Positions 1 through 10,912 of a DNA stretch of 64,000 bases are shown here, piece after piece. This DNA comes from Platycnemis pennipes (taxonomy: Eukaryota; Arthropoda; Insecta; Odonata; Platycnemididae). Position 1 is the stretch's first letter, and the number at the start of each line of letters is the position of its first letter. The stretch spans positions 125,039,624 to 125,103,623 of the forward strand of contig OW121851.1 in the NCBI GenBank assembly GCA_933228895.1. Reading direction: 5' to 3'. The notes beneath the pieces are model-generated. The model had not been told where the DNA came from. It ran no database searches and worked only from the letters and a program-made list of their open reading frames with translations. The position numbers and the translations under genes are program-made.

Positions 1-896
1 CAAACGGCCGAGCAAAAGAGATGGGGAACCTTTCATTTCCGCTATTCCAGAAAATTATAATATTATCTATTTTCAGTAATCTATTGGGTTATCGATTGAT
101 GCTATCCCTTAATTTGTGCGTGAAATGTAATTGCGTGTTGCAGACTTCATTACTCGCGCCATCATTGTTGCCGCGGTGATGGCGCGGCACCAAGCATCGT
201 TTGCGGTGGTGTTCCTATGGTGCTCCGGAGGGGCCGGGCGAGGGGGGTTAGAGTGAGTGAGCGCGGCGTTTTAAATATAGAGGGTGATCCAAGCCGAGAG
301 TCTCACCTCCTCCCAGCTTCCCTCCCGTTCCCTTGCGCCCCGCCGCCATATTGCGTGAGTGTTGTCCAAGGGAGGAGGGAATTGCTCTCTGTGGAGATAG
401 GTGGGAGAGAGTAGGTGTGTGTGTGGGGTGTAGGGCAAGCAGTCGAAAGTGGGCGTATTGCGGGGAGGAGAAGGGGGGATTGGAGGTGGAGGGGGGGGAG
501 GGGGGTAAGCGCCTCTTCTTCTTAAGGACGCAAGGAGGGTTGATCACGGCAGGTGTCGGTCGGATGGTATCCCGCGACCAGCCGCTCTCTGTGCCGTGGA
601 TGACCAGAAGACGATGTCTTGCCTGCTCCTTAAAAATCGTCGTTGTTGTGTTGAATATAGCTGGAGGAGAGAGGTGCCCTGGACCGTAAATCGAACTGCG
701 AACCTTTGCTATGCCGGGCCGCAGCACAAATCACTCTCCTCTAGGATTTCTGATACCAGAGGCATTTTTAAGACGATTTGTAGTGTCGTCGAAGATACTC
801 AAGAGAGACTGTTCATGGAATTCGGGTCGGTTTTTCGCAGCGAGAAATGTTTCAAAATGAAGTCGATGGTTTCATCAGGCTCCACTTCGTGAAATT
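1..896. other. No supported gene; GC-rich patch with a short hairpin
   Basis: Bases 200-700 are G-rich on the plus strand and carry overlapping chance ORFs on both strands with no recognisable domain. A hairpin with a 10-bp stem (CGCGCCATCA at 155-164 and its complement at 177-186) is present. Confidence 0.5.
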
Positions 897-1418
897 TAAT
901 TATGATTTATGAAAAAACGTAAAATTCCACAGGATTTTATTGAAAATGACCGGTTTCGTCGTACAGTCGACTTCATCATGTAAAATCATACAAATTCCTT
1001 GGACTTATGTTGCCAGTGCCTAAAACATCCCTGTCTAACATGCACTACTTAGCATGTAACTAAGAGCTGCAATAATACTTCTTCATGGAAACTTGTTAGA
1101 TAACTATATTAGCGTAGCTTGTCCATTGGATGAACTAAAATGGGAATCATTTACCCTACCGTAGGCTGAAATTTAGACTCAATCTCTCGACTAAATTCGA
1201 AGACAATATTTTCACTGATAACGTTAAAAATATTTTGCGGAATCCAACTGCAACAACATGTTTGTCAATGTCTAAAACATGTCTGTTTTAGACGTTGACT
1301 GTTGTCTTCGCCTGATGTTTTTGCCTGATGATGTCGACTGTTCGAGGAAACCGGTCGTTTTCAATAATTTTGAATAAAATCCTGTGGAATATCACAATGT
1401 TTTTTCATGCATCAATGT
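897..1418. mobile_element. Fold-back element with hammerhead-like core, carrying a nested LINE fragment
   Basis: The left arm (about 897-978) and right arm (about 1,326-1,418) are reverse complements over about 80 bp. The shared blocks include CCACAGGATTTTATT, GACCGGTTTCG and GTCGACTGT. On the plus strand 1,325-1,351 reads CTGATGA, T, a short hairpin, then GAAAC. The interior contains a LINE fragment at 1,096-1,245. The phrases GTGCCTAAAACAT (near 1,014) and TGTCTAAAACAT (near 1,268) flank that interior, as a decayed target duplication might. Confidence 0.7.
1096..1245 (+). mobile_element. Family A LINE fragment (CR1/jockey type), reverse-transcriptase ORF end
   Basis: The translation reads DNYISVACPLDELKWESFTL, with stops after that. 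It matches the SVTSLLDELKWESLSxRRLK segment of the family A copies at 31.0 and 44.7 kb. It is a dead 5'- and 3'-truncated piece. Confidence 0.65.
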
Positions 1419-1549
1419 TTCCACTTATTAAATGTTTTAGGGGGCGGTTTCTCTGCGTGGATGCGAGGCTACCAACGTAAGGTAGTCGCCCCACAGGAGG
1501 TAATATGATTTTGATGAGGTATTATTCGCTACAGGACTACTTCTTTAAC

Positions 1550-1735
1550 AGAGCTGATAACTTCTGGCTTAACCTTTCCATAATGGAAAATAAAAGAATG
1601 AAACTTTGTTAGGTTCACTTTATATTCAAATAGGTACGACCCGACCTGAAGATGTAACTACGTTATGAAACCCGGGTCGTGCCTATTAAAATATAAAGTG
1701 AACCTAAAAATGTTTCACTCTTTTATTTTCCATTA
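1550..1735. mobile_element. Palindromic fold-back element with hammerhead-like core
   Basis: The arms 1,581-1,643 and 1,673-1,735 are near-perfect reverse complements (TAATGGAAAATAAAAGA..., TTAGGTTCACTTTATATT). Between them, 1,646-1,671 reads CTGAAGA, T, GTAAC-TAC-GTTAT, GAAAC. A 12-bp direct repeat TACTTCTTTAAC occurs at 1,538-1,549 and 1,734-1,745, consistent with a target-site duplication. No coding capacity. Confidence 0.75.
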
Positions 1736-1745
1736 CTTCTTTAAC

Positions 1746-3786
1746 TTTAACTCTCATTGAATTCATGATTCCTCCATACGAACCTTCCAAATATCAACGT
1801 AAATGGAAACTTTGTCCACCCAATTTACGTGTCCATTCCTCAAATACTCTAACGCTTGCCCTACAGGGGAGCAATTTCTTTGCTTTAATGAGGGATGTTA
1901 TATTTCATTTTTTTTGTAATTTATTCCTCAGCACTTCAACTGTCCCAATTATTTTTTCCCTTAATGAATGTTATGTTCTTTGGAAGCCTGTATAGACCAA
2001 GGTAAATGCTTCTTTGGCTTCCTCCACTTGAATGAGAGTTAAGCTTTTGAATAATAGAACCATTCGGTATACATAGGTGAAGAGGTTTTAGAGATGCTTT
2101 ATTGATGCACATAAAAAAGCCCATTTTCACTCGTGATATTGTGACAAACACCTGACCATAACTTCTACCTTGTATTTCAACAACCCCGACAGTGGTTTCA
2201 ACGTTCAAGTGCCTTTATCTAGGTACCTATATTATCACAGACTATCACAATGCTGGTGGTGTGGTTATCATCTTGATAATGGCGAAATTGTTTTGAAATA
2301 ATTCTGTAGGATTTGTTAATGTAGAGTTTGAGAAGTACGTACTCAGTTGTCTATTTCGTCATAATGAGAATTGATTTTTTTTTTAAATATGACACCTATT
2401 ATTATTTCCTAGCTGCATAGTGTAAATCTGTGAAAGAACGAATTTTCTGATTGATTTAGTGGTATAAGTTCCGTTGACGGAGTGGGGGCAGACCATAGAG
2501 AAGCCCCTAAAGGAGCGTTTGTGAATATTTTTGCAGCTGTGGGCCCCTTTAAGTGACATCTATTTATTTCGATGCTCTAACAGACAGCATTATTGTCATT
2601 TATATGCCACAGTAATTCATTACTATTTCTTGCACAACCCATAGTATATTGTGGACCCATATTGAGAAACGCTGTTATAGAGAATTCTAATTTAACCTAA
2701 GCTGTGGTATTTCCTAGCAACCATATCTGTCCTGGAAATCACAGTCGATGCAGGAAAGGAACTGGCTCTACGTCCGGCTGAGTGAACATCAAACGCCATG
2801 GGGCTTATTTCATGGTGAGCTCTAACCTCGGAAACCACGCCAGCTTTCGGGTTAAGCCCTGCGGTTGTTATTGATCCCTCTCCATTGAAGGCCAACCTCC
2901 GATAATTTTCCTCTAAAATTGTGCTTTTATGCTCCAATGGGGCCGGGTCTTTTGCGAGGGTATTGTATCTCAAAACATAGGAAGACTGCGTTTTTGGGGT
3001 CCAGTCGCTAACCGACAAGGGTTTTATCGCATACGCATGTGAAAAAGTCATTTGGATTCCATTCAGAGTGACGGGAGTATTTGTGTATCGAATAGCGAAG
3101 CGCTGTTGGGTGGCAACTATAATATGTTGACACCGCTGATAGATCTGAGCCCAGTCTCATGGTTGGTGATTGAATTACATCCTTCATAAGCGTTCTTATT
3201 TGGAAATGTGTTCTTTTCTACAGGGTGTCCCTAGTACTAATCCTGTATCTGCTGATCGATTTATCATAGAAGGTTGAAGTGATAGGGGTTTACTAAAAGG
3301 AAAGAGGTAGATGTTGTGGTGGAAAATTACCCCATCTTTATTGACAGGGCACGAAACCTGGTGGAACTTCATGTTAATGCTGTCTTGAATTTTATGCGTG
3401 AAGTATTCTAAACTCGTTTCCTACATATGGGACATTTACCCTCCGACCCCTGGAGCCCTCGACGCCGAGCTTTTCCCTCTTCCCTTACCTCCAATAGACC
3501 TTTATTGTGAACTTAGGCCCCTTTGAGTGAGGTACAGACTCGAAAGCGCTGGCGAGGATAGTGACGTGGTGTTTTTAATATGGGTTGGGTTCTGAGAAGG
3601 GTGGGCCCCTTTCCGTTTGGGCCAATTGCCTATCTATGGTTTTCAAAGTTTGTGCGCGGACTAATAGGCCCTTCATACCTGGAAGAAGGGTACATGGAAA
3701 GGAATGGAAGTTCGAGGAAGAAGAGTGGAAAGAAACCCGGTGTCAGCATTGGCGTGCTTATATAGAAACTCTTGAAATAAATGATC
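1746..3786. other. No supported gene
   Basis: Mostly AT-rich unique sequence. A 119-codon minus-strand frame at 2,692-3,051 has balanced composition but matches nothing I recognise, has no splice partners and is treated as unproven. A few imperfect GGCCCCTTTNAGTG-like motifs recur near 2,545 and 3,520. Confidence 0.4.
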
Positions 3787-3902
3787 CACACAGTCTGTTA
3801 AAACCACCGACCAAGTTTTCGACGGGGTACCGTCATTATCTAGGTAATGATATAACCTTGGTAAGGATTACCTTTGTCGGTGGTTTTAATAAACTGTGTA
3901 GT
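3787..3902. mobile_element. Small fold-back (MITE-like) element, about 116 bp
   Basis: The left arm 3,787-3,810 (CACACAGTCTGTTAAAACCA...) and right arm 3,877-3,901 (TGGTTTTAATAAACTGTGTA) are reverse complements with few mismatches. The centre holds a further small inverted repeat (CGTCATTATCTAGGTAATGA). No coding capacity; family unknown. Confidence 0.65.
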
Positions 3903-3999
3903 TGCTACTACTTCAAGATTTCTCTTTTCCTCAAATAAGAAGAAGAATTTCCGCAAGGTAAGGCCTGGAACAACGTTTAAAATTATCGTGCTTTTATGG

Positions 4000-4187
4000 A
4001 AAGGTCCAATGGGGACCGCGATTTAACGTCCCATCCGACAGACGGAGTACTGAACTCGAATGCTCTCCACAAAAATTTCAAGTAGGGGCCGGTTCACCGA
4101 TGAAAAGTATCTTCCACTGTCGATATTCGAACCTGGGCCCTCTACGTGAGAGGCCGGTACACTAACCACTACACCAACCCAACCCCC
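4000..4187 (-). mobile_element. tRNA-derived SINE, type I
   Basis: On the minus strand the head has an A-box-like TGGTGTAGTGGTTAG (4,162-4,176) and a B box GGTTCGAATA (4,124-4,133). The body follows: GTGGAGAGCATTCGAGTTCA, CAGTACTCCGTCTGTCGGAT, GGGACGTTAAATCG. The body is shared with the copies at 32.9, 38.9, 42.6 and 53.2 kb. Mobilised by a LINE in trans (family knowledge). Confidence 0.8.
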
Positions 4188-5303
4188 CCATTCCCTTCTT
4201 GGGCGGTCTCCGCCAATTCCTCTCCCGTCCACTTCCAACGATCCCATCCTTCGCAAATGAGTCGCCGCTTCCACGAACGAGCCTATGGCGGGACACGGTT
4301 ATTGTCCTGTTAACTACAAGGGCTCTTTTTTATTTTTATTAGCCAGTCATGGATTCCTATGGTTGAGAGAGACAAAGAGAGGTGAAAGGGGAATATGGGG
4401 GCACATCAACGAGGAAAAATTCATCTCTCCCGTCTCCTTTAAAGGATACGGCAATTGTTCCCTCTGCCCTCGTTCCTAATTAACACCTCCTCTATGATTC
4501 TTACAAATGACAGTTGGAATAAGTAATTCTTCATCGGCTCTTAGCGATATTCTTTGATTGATTTGATTTCCGCCGCTTTTCCGATGTCCTTGCCTGCATT
4601 GCATCTTAACCTCATTTTTTCCTGACCTCTCTGTGTTTTCCTGTTATTGTATTTTCTATACATACACATCACCTCTTTTTTCTTTTTATGTTACTATCCC
4701 CTCTCTTATGTCTTTCTCGTCGACGGACAGTTTTCTTAATCACGTTCCAGTTTCTCTTTTTCAATATTTCTCCATCAATGTGATTCACTACCTAGGGTAA
4801 ACCTCAATATTCTTCGCGACGTTTATGTTGCTGCTTTTTCATTTCCTTATGCCTCAGGTTCCCGTTAACTTAACGCCTCACATTATCTTTTGTGGGAGTA
4901 TTTGAAGAGCGTTTTCTTCTTCTCTAAGCTTCCTCAAAATCATCCTCCACCTCCAATCCCGTCATGTGCATCTTCTTTGGGAAGCAAAAAATTACACTTT
5001 TACCGTAATATGGGTGGGTGAAAATTACACTTAGTTAGTTGTAGCATGTTCCCAGTTGCGGTACTTCGCATCAATTTTAATCACCAACGTTTCTATGATG
5101 TACTGGGGGCCACTGCTGCTGTATGTGTACCCTTGGCAGGCTATTTCACGTTGCTGCTTTCCTTAAATCATTCTGTAATCGTAAATGCCGTAAAATGGCT
5201 GATATAGCCACTTTATGACTGCAGAAGTTGTGCAAGTCTCTTAAATTCAATGTTCAACCAATTAGTTTTTTTAGTACTTACTAGTATTTCCAAATATCTG
5301 TTG
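4188..5303. other. No supported gene
   Basis: C+T-rich, AT-leaning intergenic sequence with only short chance frames. Nothing recognised. Confidence 0.5.
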
Positions 5304-5342
5304 ACTATCCTACAAGCCACCTCGAGGGTGTGTGTCAGGGGA
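5304..5342 (-). mobile_element. Family A LINE 3'-end fragment
   Basis: Contains TACAAGCCACCTCGAGGGTG TGTGTCAGGGG, the terminal module of family A on the minus strand. The hexamer tail is eroded. Confidence 0.6.
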
Positions 5343-6490
5343 ATAGGTTTTTATAATGAAGTGTGTCCAAGCTTGTACATACTTTCAGCTGTTAAGTATG
5401 CTTGATGAAGTGGTTTGTTGCGACGGAGACTTGCTCCTGTGTAGCGAAACATGTGGAATTAAAGCCTATTTTAACCTGTGGAACGATAAAGTTTTCTTTG
5501 CGATTTCCTCTTTGGTAAGTAGGCTCTTCTTTTGGTAGAATATCCGCTTCCCCTGTGCTATTATACAGGCCGCACCTGTAGCAAGTGTAGAGTGAAATGT
5601 TAGATCACTCGTTCGGTCTTCTTAATTTCCTAGGAAACTCCAAATAAATGTCATTTTCTCTCTGTCGGGACAGGTGGAATGGCGATGTCGCCGAGATAAG
5701 TGATGATGCAAAGAATCGGTCGGGAAACTAGTCGGAAATCCGATACACCGTGTTTTCCTTCCCTCGTGTGTCCGCCAAGGGTCGTGTGGTTCCTTACTTT
5801 GGCGTGTCGACCGGTCTGATTCTCCTCTTCGCCCACCGTCCAGATGTCGAGCGGTCGAGTTGCGTGTACGTAACTGCTCGCAAGAAACTTTCAACTGCCT
5901 CTTGTTTTGGGCTGCCATGCATTTGCCGGGAAGGCTCGGTACAGCTGTCGAACGCTTTCTCATCGGTTCAGTTCCTGGTTTGTGAACGCGTAGGACTGTG
6001 ACTTTGTGCTCTCTCCTCTGAAAATGAGGAAATCGAATATATGCTACACTCCAGCCTAAGATTTCGCATGTATCGTAGAATATGTATAAAAAATCGAATC
6101 AGCCTCGGTTACTAAACAATTGCGTTAGGTGTGTGAATCATCTCTCATTTCTAGATAATAGTTTGAAATAAGGAGCTGCATAGAAGAAAATCAAAGCATA
6201 TGGTGGAAAAATACTATATTTTTTCTGGTAAATATATTCAACTAATAAGGAAATTAGTAAATATCTTCTAAAAATAGGAATGCGGTTAGATCGCTGGGTT
6301 AGAGAGGAAGGGAAGAAATTGTATGATAAATGGTTTTAAGAGAGCTAGTAAATAGGCCGATTTGAGGAAAGAATTACGGCAGACATGAAACGGATATGTC
6401 AATGAAATGCAAAGGTTAGTTGGGAGAGTCCATGAAAACCTACCCTACCCTAGAAAACTATCAATTAATCAGCAATTGGATTTGCTGCGC
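5343..6490. other. No supported gene
   Basis: The stretch 5,620-5,990 has overlapping frames on both strands (113 aa minus, 83 aa plus) without domains; the remainder is AT-rich. Nothing recognised. Confidence 0.45.
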
Positions 6491-6558
6491 GACAGTAATG
6501 CTTGCCTGGTGTGAAGTCACCCCCTGCCACACACCATAAATGACGTTATAGATGACAG
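6491..6558 (+). mobile_element. Decayed family A LINE 3'-end fragment
   Basis: GTAATGCTTGCCTGGTGTGA and TCACCCCCTGCCACACACCA match the plus-strand terminal module. The last part (GTGGCTTGCAGGGTATT) is lost and only ATAGATGACAG remains of the tail. Confidence 0.55.
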
Positions 6559-8740
6559 CTTCCGTCGTTTACTTTGAAAATATAGTGATAGTTAATTCGA
6601 ACACCTCTAATGAATTACCGAGAGATAAGTCTTCCCTTTTTCTTCAATATGCGAGGGAATCTTATTCCATTTCTTCCCACTGTAAATCCCGCCATCTGTC
6701 ATTCCCTCTTCACGAGATCTTGTCGCAAACAATGGGGTCCGCCCATGAGCTCCCTCTTCTTTCTTAATTAAAGCATTATGCGATAATACGAAGATGCTTT
6801 CTACCGTATTCTTAGTGTGGGCTCTGTGTTGTGTAATTACGCCTCTTCCTTATGTTTATTAGTTACCTTTTCCGGTGATTAATGAATCACAGTTTCCTCA
6901 AACCTCCCCCGGCTTTCCTTTACGCCCATTGTGTACCCTTAAACACGCATCGAGGATGTGAGACATGGTGTGAATCATGGTGTGAATGATCACACAGCAT
7001 GCTCTACGCACATGAAAATAATATATATTTACAGGATGTCCTGGCAAACCGGGAAAATCTGAAATGCTCAGGGAATTTGGCGAGTGTTCTGGAAAAATCT
7101 GTTTTTGTCGCAAATTTGGAGATAACGTTTCCTTCCCATTATTTAAAGCTGCGTAATGCGTAGAGTTAAGTAGTTGCAGTCCCTACAGTGATGGTGGCAG
7201 AAGACAAGGAGTTCACTGAAGAAATGTGAAGGCTTTTATGCCTGGTCTACAATGGACGAAAGCCGTAAGGGTTTTCTTACGATAGCCTCCCTCCAAAGGG
7301 AGACGTAAGCCGTAAAGCGAAATTCAAAATCAGAGAGCAGACGGGAAACAGTTGAGTTCCGATATCATACCCCGTCACCGTGGCTTGTGCTTTCATAATG
7401 TTTTTTTCACTTTATGGCTTATTTTACCGCGTTATTTTTCGACATTTCTTTTTTCTAAACTCTCAACGACTTTTTGTAACACTCTCTTCATCTCTGCACC
7501 ATATTTTTCAATGTTTTAAACTAGATGGAGCGACCTGAGACAAACGTAAGGCCAGCAGCTTGTTGGTATTTACGTGATGTCTTTATCTGCTTCTTTCTTT
7601 TCTTGGCAACTTGTGGGCCATATTTCGCTCTGCATGCATCAGCACCGGGAATTTCCACTGCTCCTGCTGTTATTCAGAAATTTTCAACACTTAGTTAGTA
7701 TGCAATATGCAATGCCTCTCAACGAAACGGGGGTGCTGGAGGATATTCGTTGGAAAATTCCTGCCCAGACTTGTCTTTTGTAGATACCTCCCCGCCACGT
7801 CGGCGATTCCGCGGCTTACTCGAAATGACAATCCCGGCTTGCCTGACTTAATTTTTCTAAAATTTCTTCCGGACAAATAATGCGCCGCATCATACGGAAA
7901 TATTACTGTCCCTATCTCGTACTTTTTACCTCCCCGCCAACGACTCTGCAGCCGCCGACCCTCCGCCACGGGCGCCAAATCAGTTCGCTGCGACGTGAAT
8001 GCCGTCGAGCCGGAGTCATACCATAAAGTCGACAACATATGCTCAACATCTGTAAGTGAATTCGAATAGTAAGTCAACATAGTCAGTGAATTCTTAGAAT
8101 ACTAAGATCGTACGTCCAATTGACTACTTTGTCTCTTCGTCCAACCGCTATGGCATTTAAGATACTCTTGTCTAGCGTAGTTATTGGTCCCATTAATGCT
8201 TTCCGCAGACTTACTGAAATCATCTATCATAAGCGCAAATGCTTAAATGGCAACTTTTCTGAAGAATCTTCGGGATAAATACTACGCAAGTCATATTGAG
8301 GCAGCGCAACGAAAACTATGCGCCCCCACCTCACCACCATTAATGCGATGCGCATCATCAGACTGATGATAGCGGAGTGGTCTCGCAAAAATAATTATCT
8401 ATGTATTTATTTCACACCATGAGTTTGCAAACATTTTTTCACCAAATGGGACGACAACCTTTCATTGCGCGTCTTTACATGTATATCGAAATGAAACTTA
8501 TATAATTTCGGTTTTTTCGCAAAATATCATACGATGTTCATATCAGATGATACAAATATAATATGATGTGCTTTTAAAAATGTGAAATTTCGCGCAAAAT
8601 ATCGCAATCACAGCCAAATAATGTTCAATTTCGGAAATAGAAATTTATTCGCGAAATTTCGGTGAATTTCGCTAACGTTCAAATGGCAAATGTTAACTTA
8701 TTTAGCATCAAACATCAACAGCTTTAAACATCAAAATAAC
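6559..8740. other. No supported gene
   Basis: Contains a short tandem motif CATGGTGTGAAT near 6,964-6,990 and a CAGGGAATTTGG-type repeat fragment near 7,033-7,082. A 129-aa minus frame at 7,691-8,080 has no domain. Bases 8,500-8,700 are AT-rich with repeated AAATTTCG words. Confidence 0.45.
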
Positions 8741-9293
8741 TTTTATGCTAGTAATAAGGGATTGATTGTTAATACATGCATCATCGACTACAGACTACTC
8801 TAAAATATTTCCCTTACCTATCCCTTTGTTATGATGCCTACTCTGTTCTCTTATAGTTAGGGGGAAAAATGACGTTTTGAATCTATCAGTAAGAAAGTCT
8901 ATCTCTCTAATCTTATTTATCTGGTCGAATCTAGCATAATACGCTGGTGTTTTTAATATGTGCCTAACATCTTCAGTAAAGCTATCTGATTGAAATTTCT
9001 CTAATAGATTTAATCTGTACTTTAACCTACGCTCTGATAATGATTCCCACCCTAATTCCTGTATTAATTCTGTTACACTACTAAACCTATCGTAACACCT
9101 TTTGACGAGCCTAGCTTCTCTACGCTGCACACTGTCTAATTCTGTGATCAAACCTAATTTTTATTTGGATCCCATACACTGGCTACATACTGCCATGCAA
9201 GGTGGGGCCTAACTAGTGAAAAGTAACATCGCTCTTTTGTCTTCTCATCACATTTCCCAAGTACTCTTTTTATAAATCCTAGCTTTCTCTTCG
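8741..9293 (-). mobile_element. Family A LINE, C-terminal reverse-transcriptase ORF and start of 3' UTR
   Basis: The minus-strand ORF at 8,795-9,151 reads ITELDSVQRREARLVKRCYD, then FSSVTELIQELGWESLSERR and DFLTDRFKTSFFPLTIREQS. This is the C-terminal (post-thumb) end typical of CR1/jockey-superfamily reverse transcriptases. Upstream (to 9,293) another frame continues with AKRKLGFIKRVLGKCDEKTK and ERCYFSLVRPHLAWQYVASV WDPN, so one frameshift breaks the ORF near 9,155. The 3' UTR begins at about 8,741, and the usual hexamer tail is absent here. It is a 5'-truncated, inactive copy. Confidence 0.8.
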
Positions 9294-9530
9294 CTCGGCC
9301 GCATATTTCCTCGCTTGAGGGTAGAGCTTACCTAAGCCAATCGACGTGTGAAAATCACTCACAAGGGCAAGAAAGGCCAATTTCTTTCCCAATACCACCA
9401 GCGATTTCTCAGAAAGAGATATATAGTTGGTGGCTATAAAATAACCCTGCTTGTGTGAGGGCTTTCCCCGGGTTGAAAACCGGAGACCTCCGGTCAGCAT
9501 CCGAAAACTACTCCTTGCCTACCACGATTC
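9294..9530 (-). mobile_element. Probable tRNA-derived SINE, type III, separating two LINE pieces
   Basis: On the minus strand it reads GGTAGGCAAGGAGTAGTTTT, then GACCGGAGGTCTCCGGTTTT CAACCC (degenerate B box), and ends with GTGATTTTCACACGTCGATT GGCTTAGGTAAGCTCTACCC. The same ending recurs in the SINE at 30.3 kb. Boundaries are approximate. Confidence 0.45.
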
Positions 9531-9776
9531 CAATGCGTGGTTGCCGTAAGAAAATTTCTACCACCATTGGCAAACAGATCAGTTTCAATTCGGCTCAAGC
9601 GATAGCGTCTATATTTTAGCTTATGGTCTGATAGCAACCTCCGTCCCATATCTTCCAGTAAGCTTTTAACGCCGACATAATCATCATAATAGCGTTTCCC
9701 AAATCCTGCCGATCCTGTGTGCAAAAGTTCTAACACCGTTATCAAACCTGCCTCGTATGGATCCCACATACTATTC
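9531..9776 (-). mobile_element. Second CR1/jockey-type LINE fragment, different subfamily
   Basis: The minus-strand frame reads MWDPYEAGLITVLELLHTGS, then GFGKRYYDDYVGVKSLLEDM GRRLLSDHKLKYRRYRLSRI. It covers the same region of the reverse transcriptase as the neighbouring 8,795-9,151 ORF but is clearly divergent (KRYYDDYVGVKSLLED against KRCYDRFSSVTELIQE). It is therefore a separate insertion, not a continuation. Confidence 0.7.
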
Positions 9777-10489
9777 CTAATGTTCCATGTTCTATCGGGG
9801 ATTCTGAATTAAACCAGTAGCATTGTGTATTTCTTTGGTTGTCTAATTTTCCATACCTCTTCCTTGTGAGTCAGATTGATCGGAATCCTCCTGTCCGTGT
9901 GAGTCTGACACTCTGGCCTGACACAGTTCGTGAGCCGTGTAAAATGAGTTCTGTCAATTGATTCTCTCTCCCGTCACGACGTTTGTCGCATTCTCGGCCG
10001 TGCGACTCCCGCCAAAAGACGGATGACGTGATAATTGGATATGCCGTTAGTGTAGGTGACGACCAATGGGGGAGGGGAGGAGGACTTAATTCATTCATTT
10101 GACTCGCTCATTGGAAATCGACGACAAACTCGTCGTCAGGTGATGCGGTAGCCTTTGGCTGAGTCCGTGCTCTCTCCTTCGAGAACTTAATGACAGCGTC
10201 ATTTCGGGTGGGTATTAATCGCTGGGCTTTCCCTAAAAAATTCTATCAGTTCTCTTATTTGAACAATAATCCGCCAGCCCACTTGTACCTCATAACCAAA
10301 TTACGATTAAAGAAGTAATCTTTTCAAGTTTTTCAGTGAAACCTAATACAAAGGACCATCTGAACTGAAATGAAACCTGTCTTTACAGCAATTTGGGCCA
10401 TTATTGTTACACTTTTGACATCATCCGGTACAATAGTGGCATTGTTGGAACCGAAGTTCTGTTTGGTTGTTTAAGCTAGATTTCACCAA
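9777..10489. other. No supported gene
   Basis: Mixed-composition intergenic DNA with no recognised repeat. A 75-aa minus frame at 9,871-10,098 is treated as chance. Confidence 0.45.
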
Positions 10490-10912
10490 GTCACCGTCAT
10501 CATGGGTCAACAATCCTAGAATTGGTTTGACGCAGCCCTCCACTTGATTCTTCTATCGGCCAACCACTTCGCATTAACGTAGTTCCTCTCTTTCACGTCC
10601 TTTACGACCTGTTCTATGTAACCCACACGAGGCCTGCCTTTTCCATTCTTCCCGTTCACTTTTCCTTGGACGATTGTCTTCATCAGGCCATCGTGTCTTA
10701 AGATATGGCCGATTAGGTTGTCCCGTCTTCTTTTTACAGTCTTCAGCTAACTTCTCTTTTCCCCCACTCGTCTTAGGACTTCTTCATTTGTCACTTGGTC
10801 GATCCATTTAATCTTCATCATTCCTCGGTAGCACCATATTTCGAATGCTTCCACCCTCTTCTTCTACGCTGCTGTCATCGTCCATGCCTCACTGTCGTAA
10901 AGAAACGATCTC
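10490..10912 (-). mobile_element. Family B non-LTR retrotransposon 3' end (reverse-transcriptase ORF C-terminus)
   Basis: On the minus strand the frame reads SFLYDSEAWTMTAA, stop, KKRVEAFEIWCYRGMMKIKW, EEVLRRVGEKRS, stop, [40 protein letters not shown], and [14 protein letters not shown]. This is the C-terminal end of an endonuclease/reverse-transcriptase ORF common in arthropod genomes; its clade is not assigned here. Several stops make it dead. It ends at a GATGACG-type tail. Confidence 0.8.

Noticed and set aside
248..727. 159-aa minus frame and 118-aa plus frame
   Set aside because: They overlap on opposite strands in a G-rich patch, with no domain, splice signals or recognisable family.
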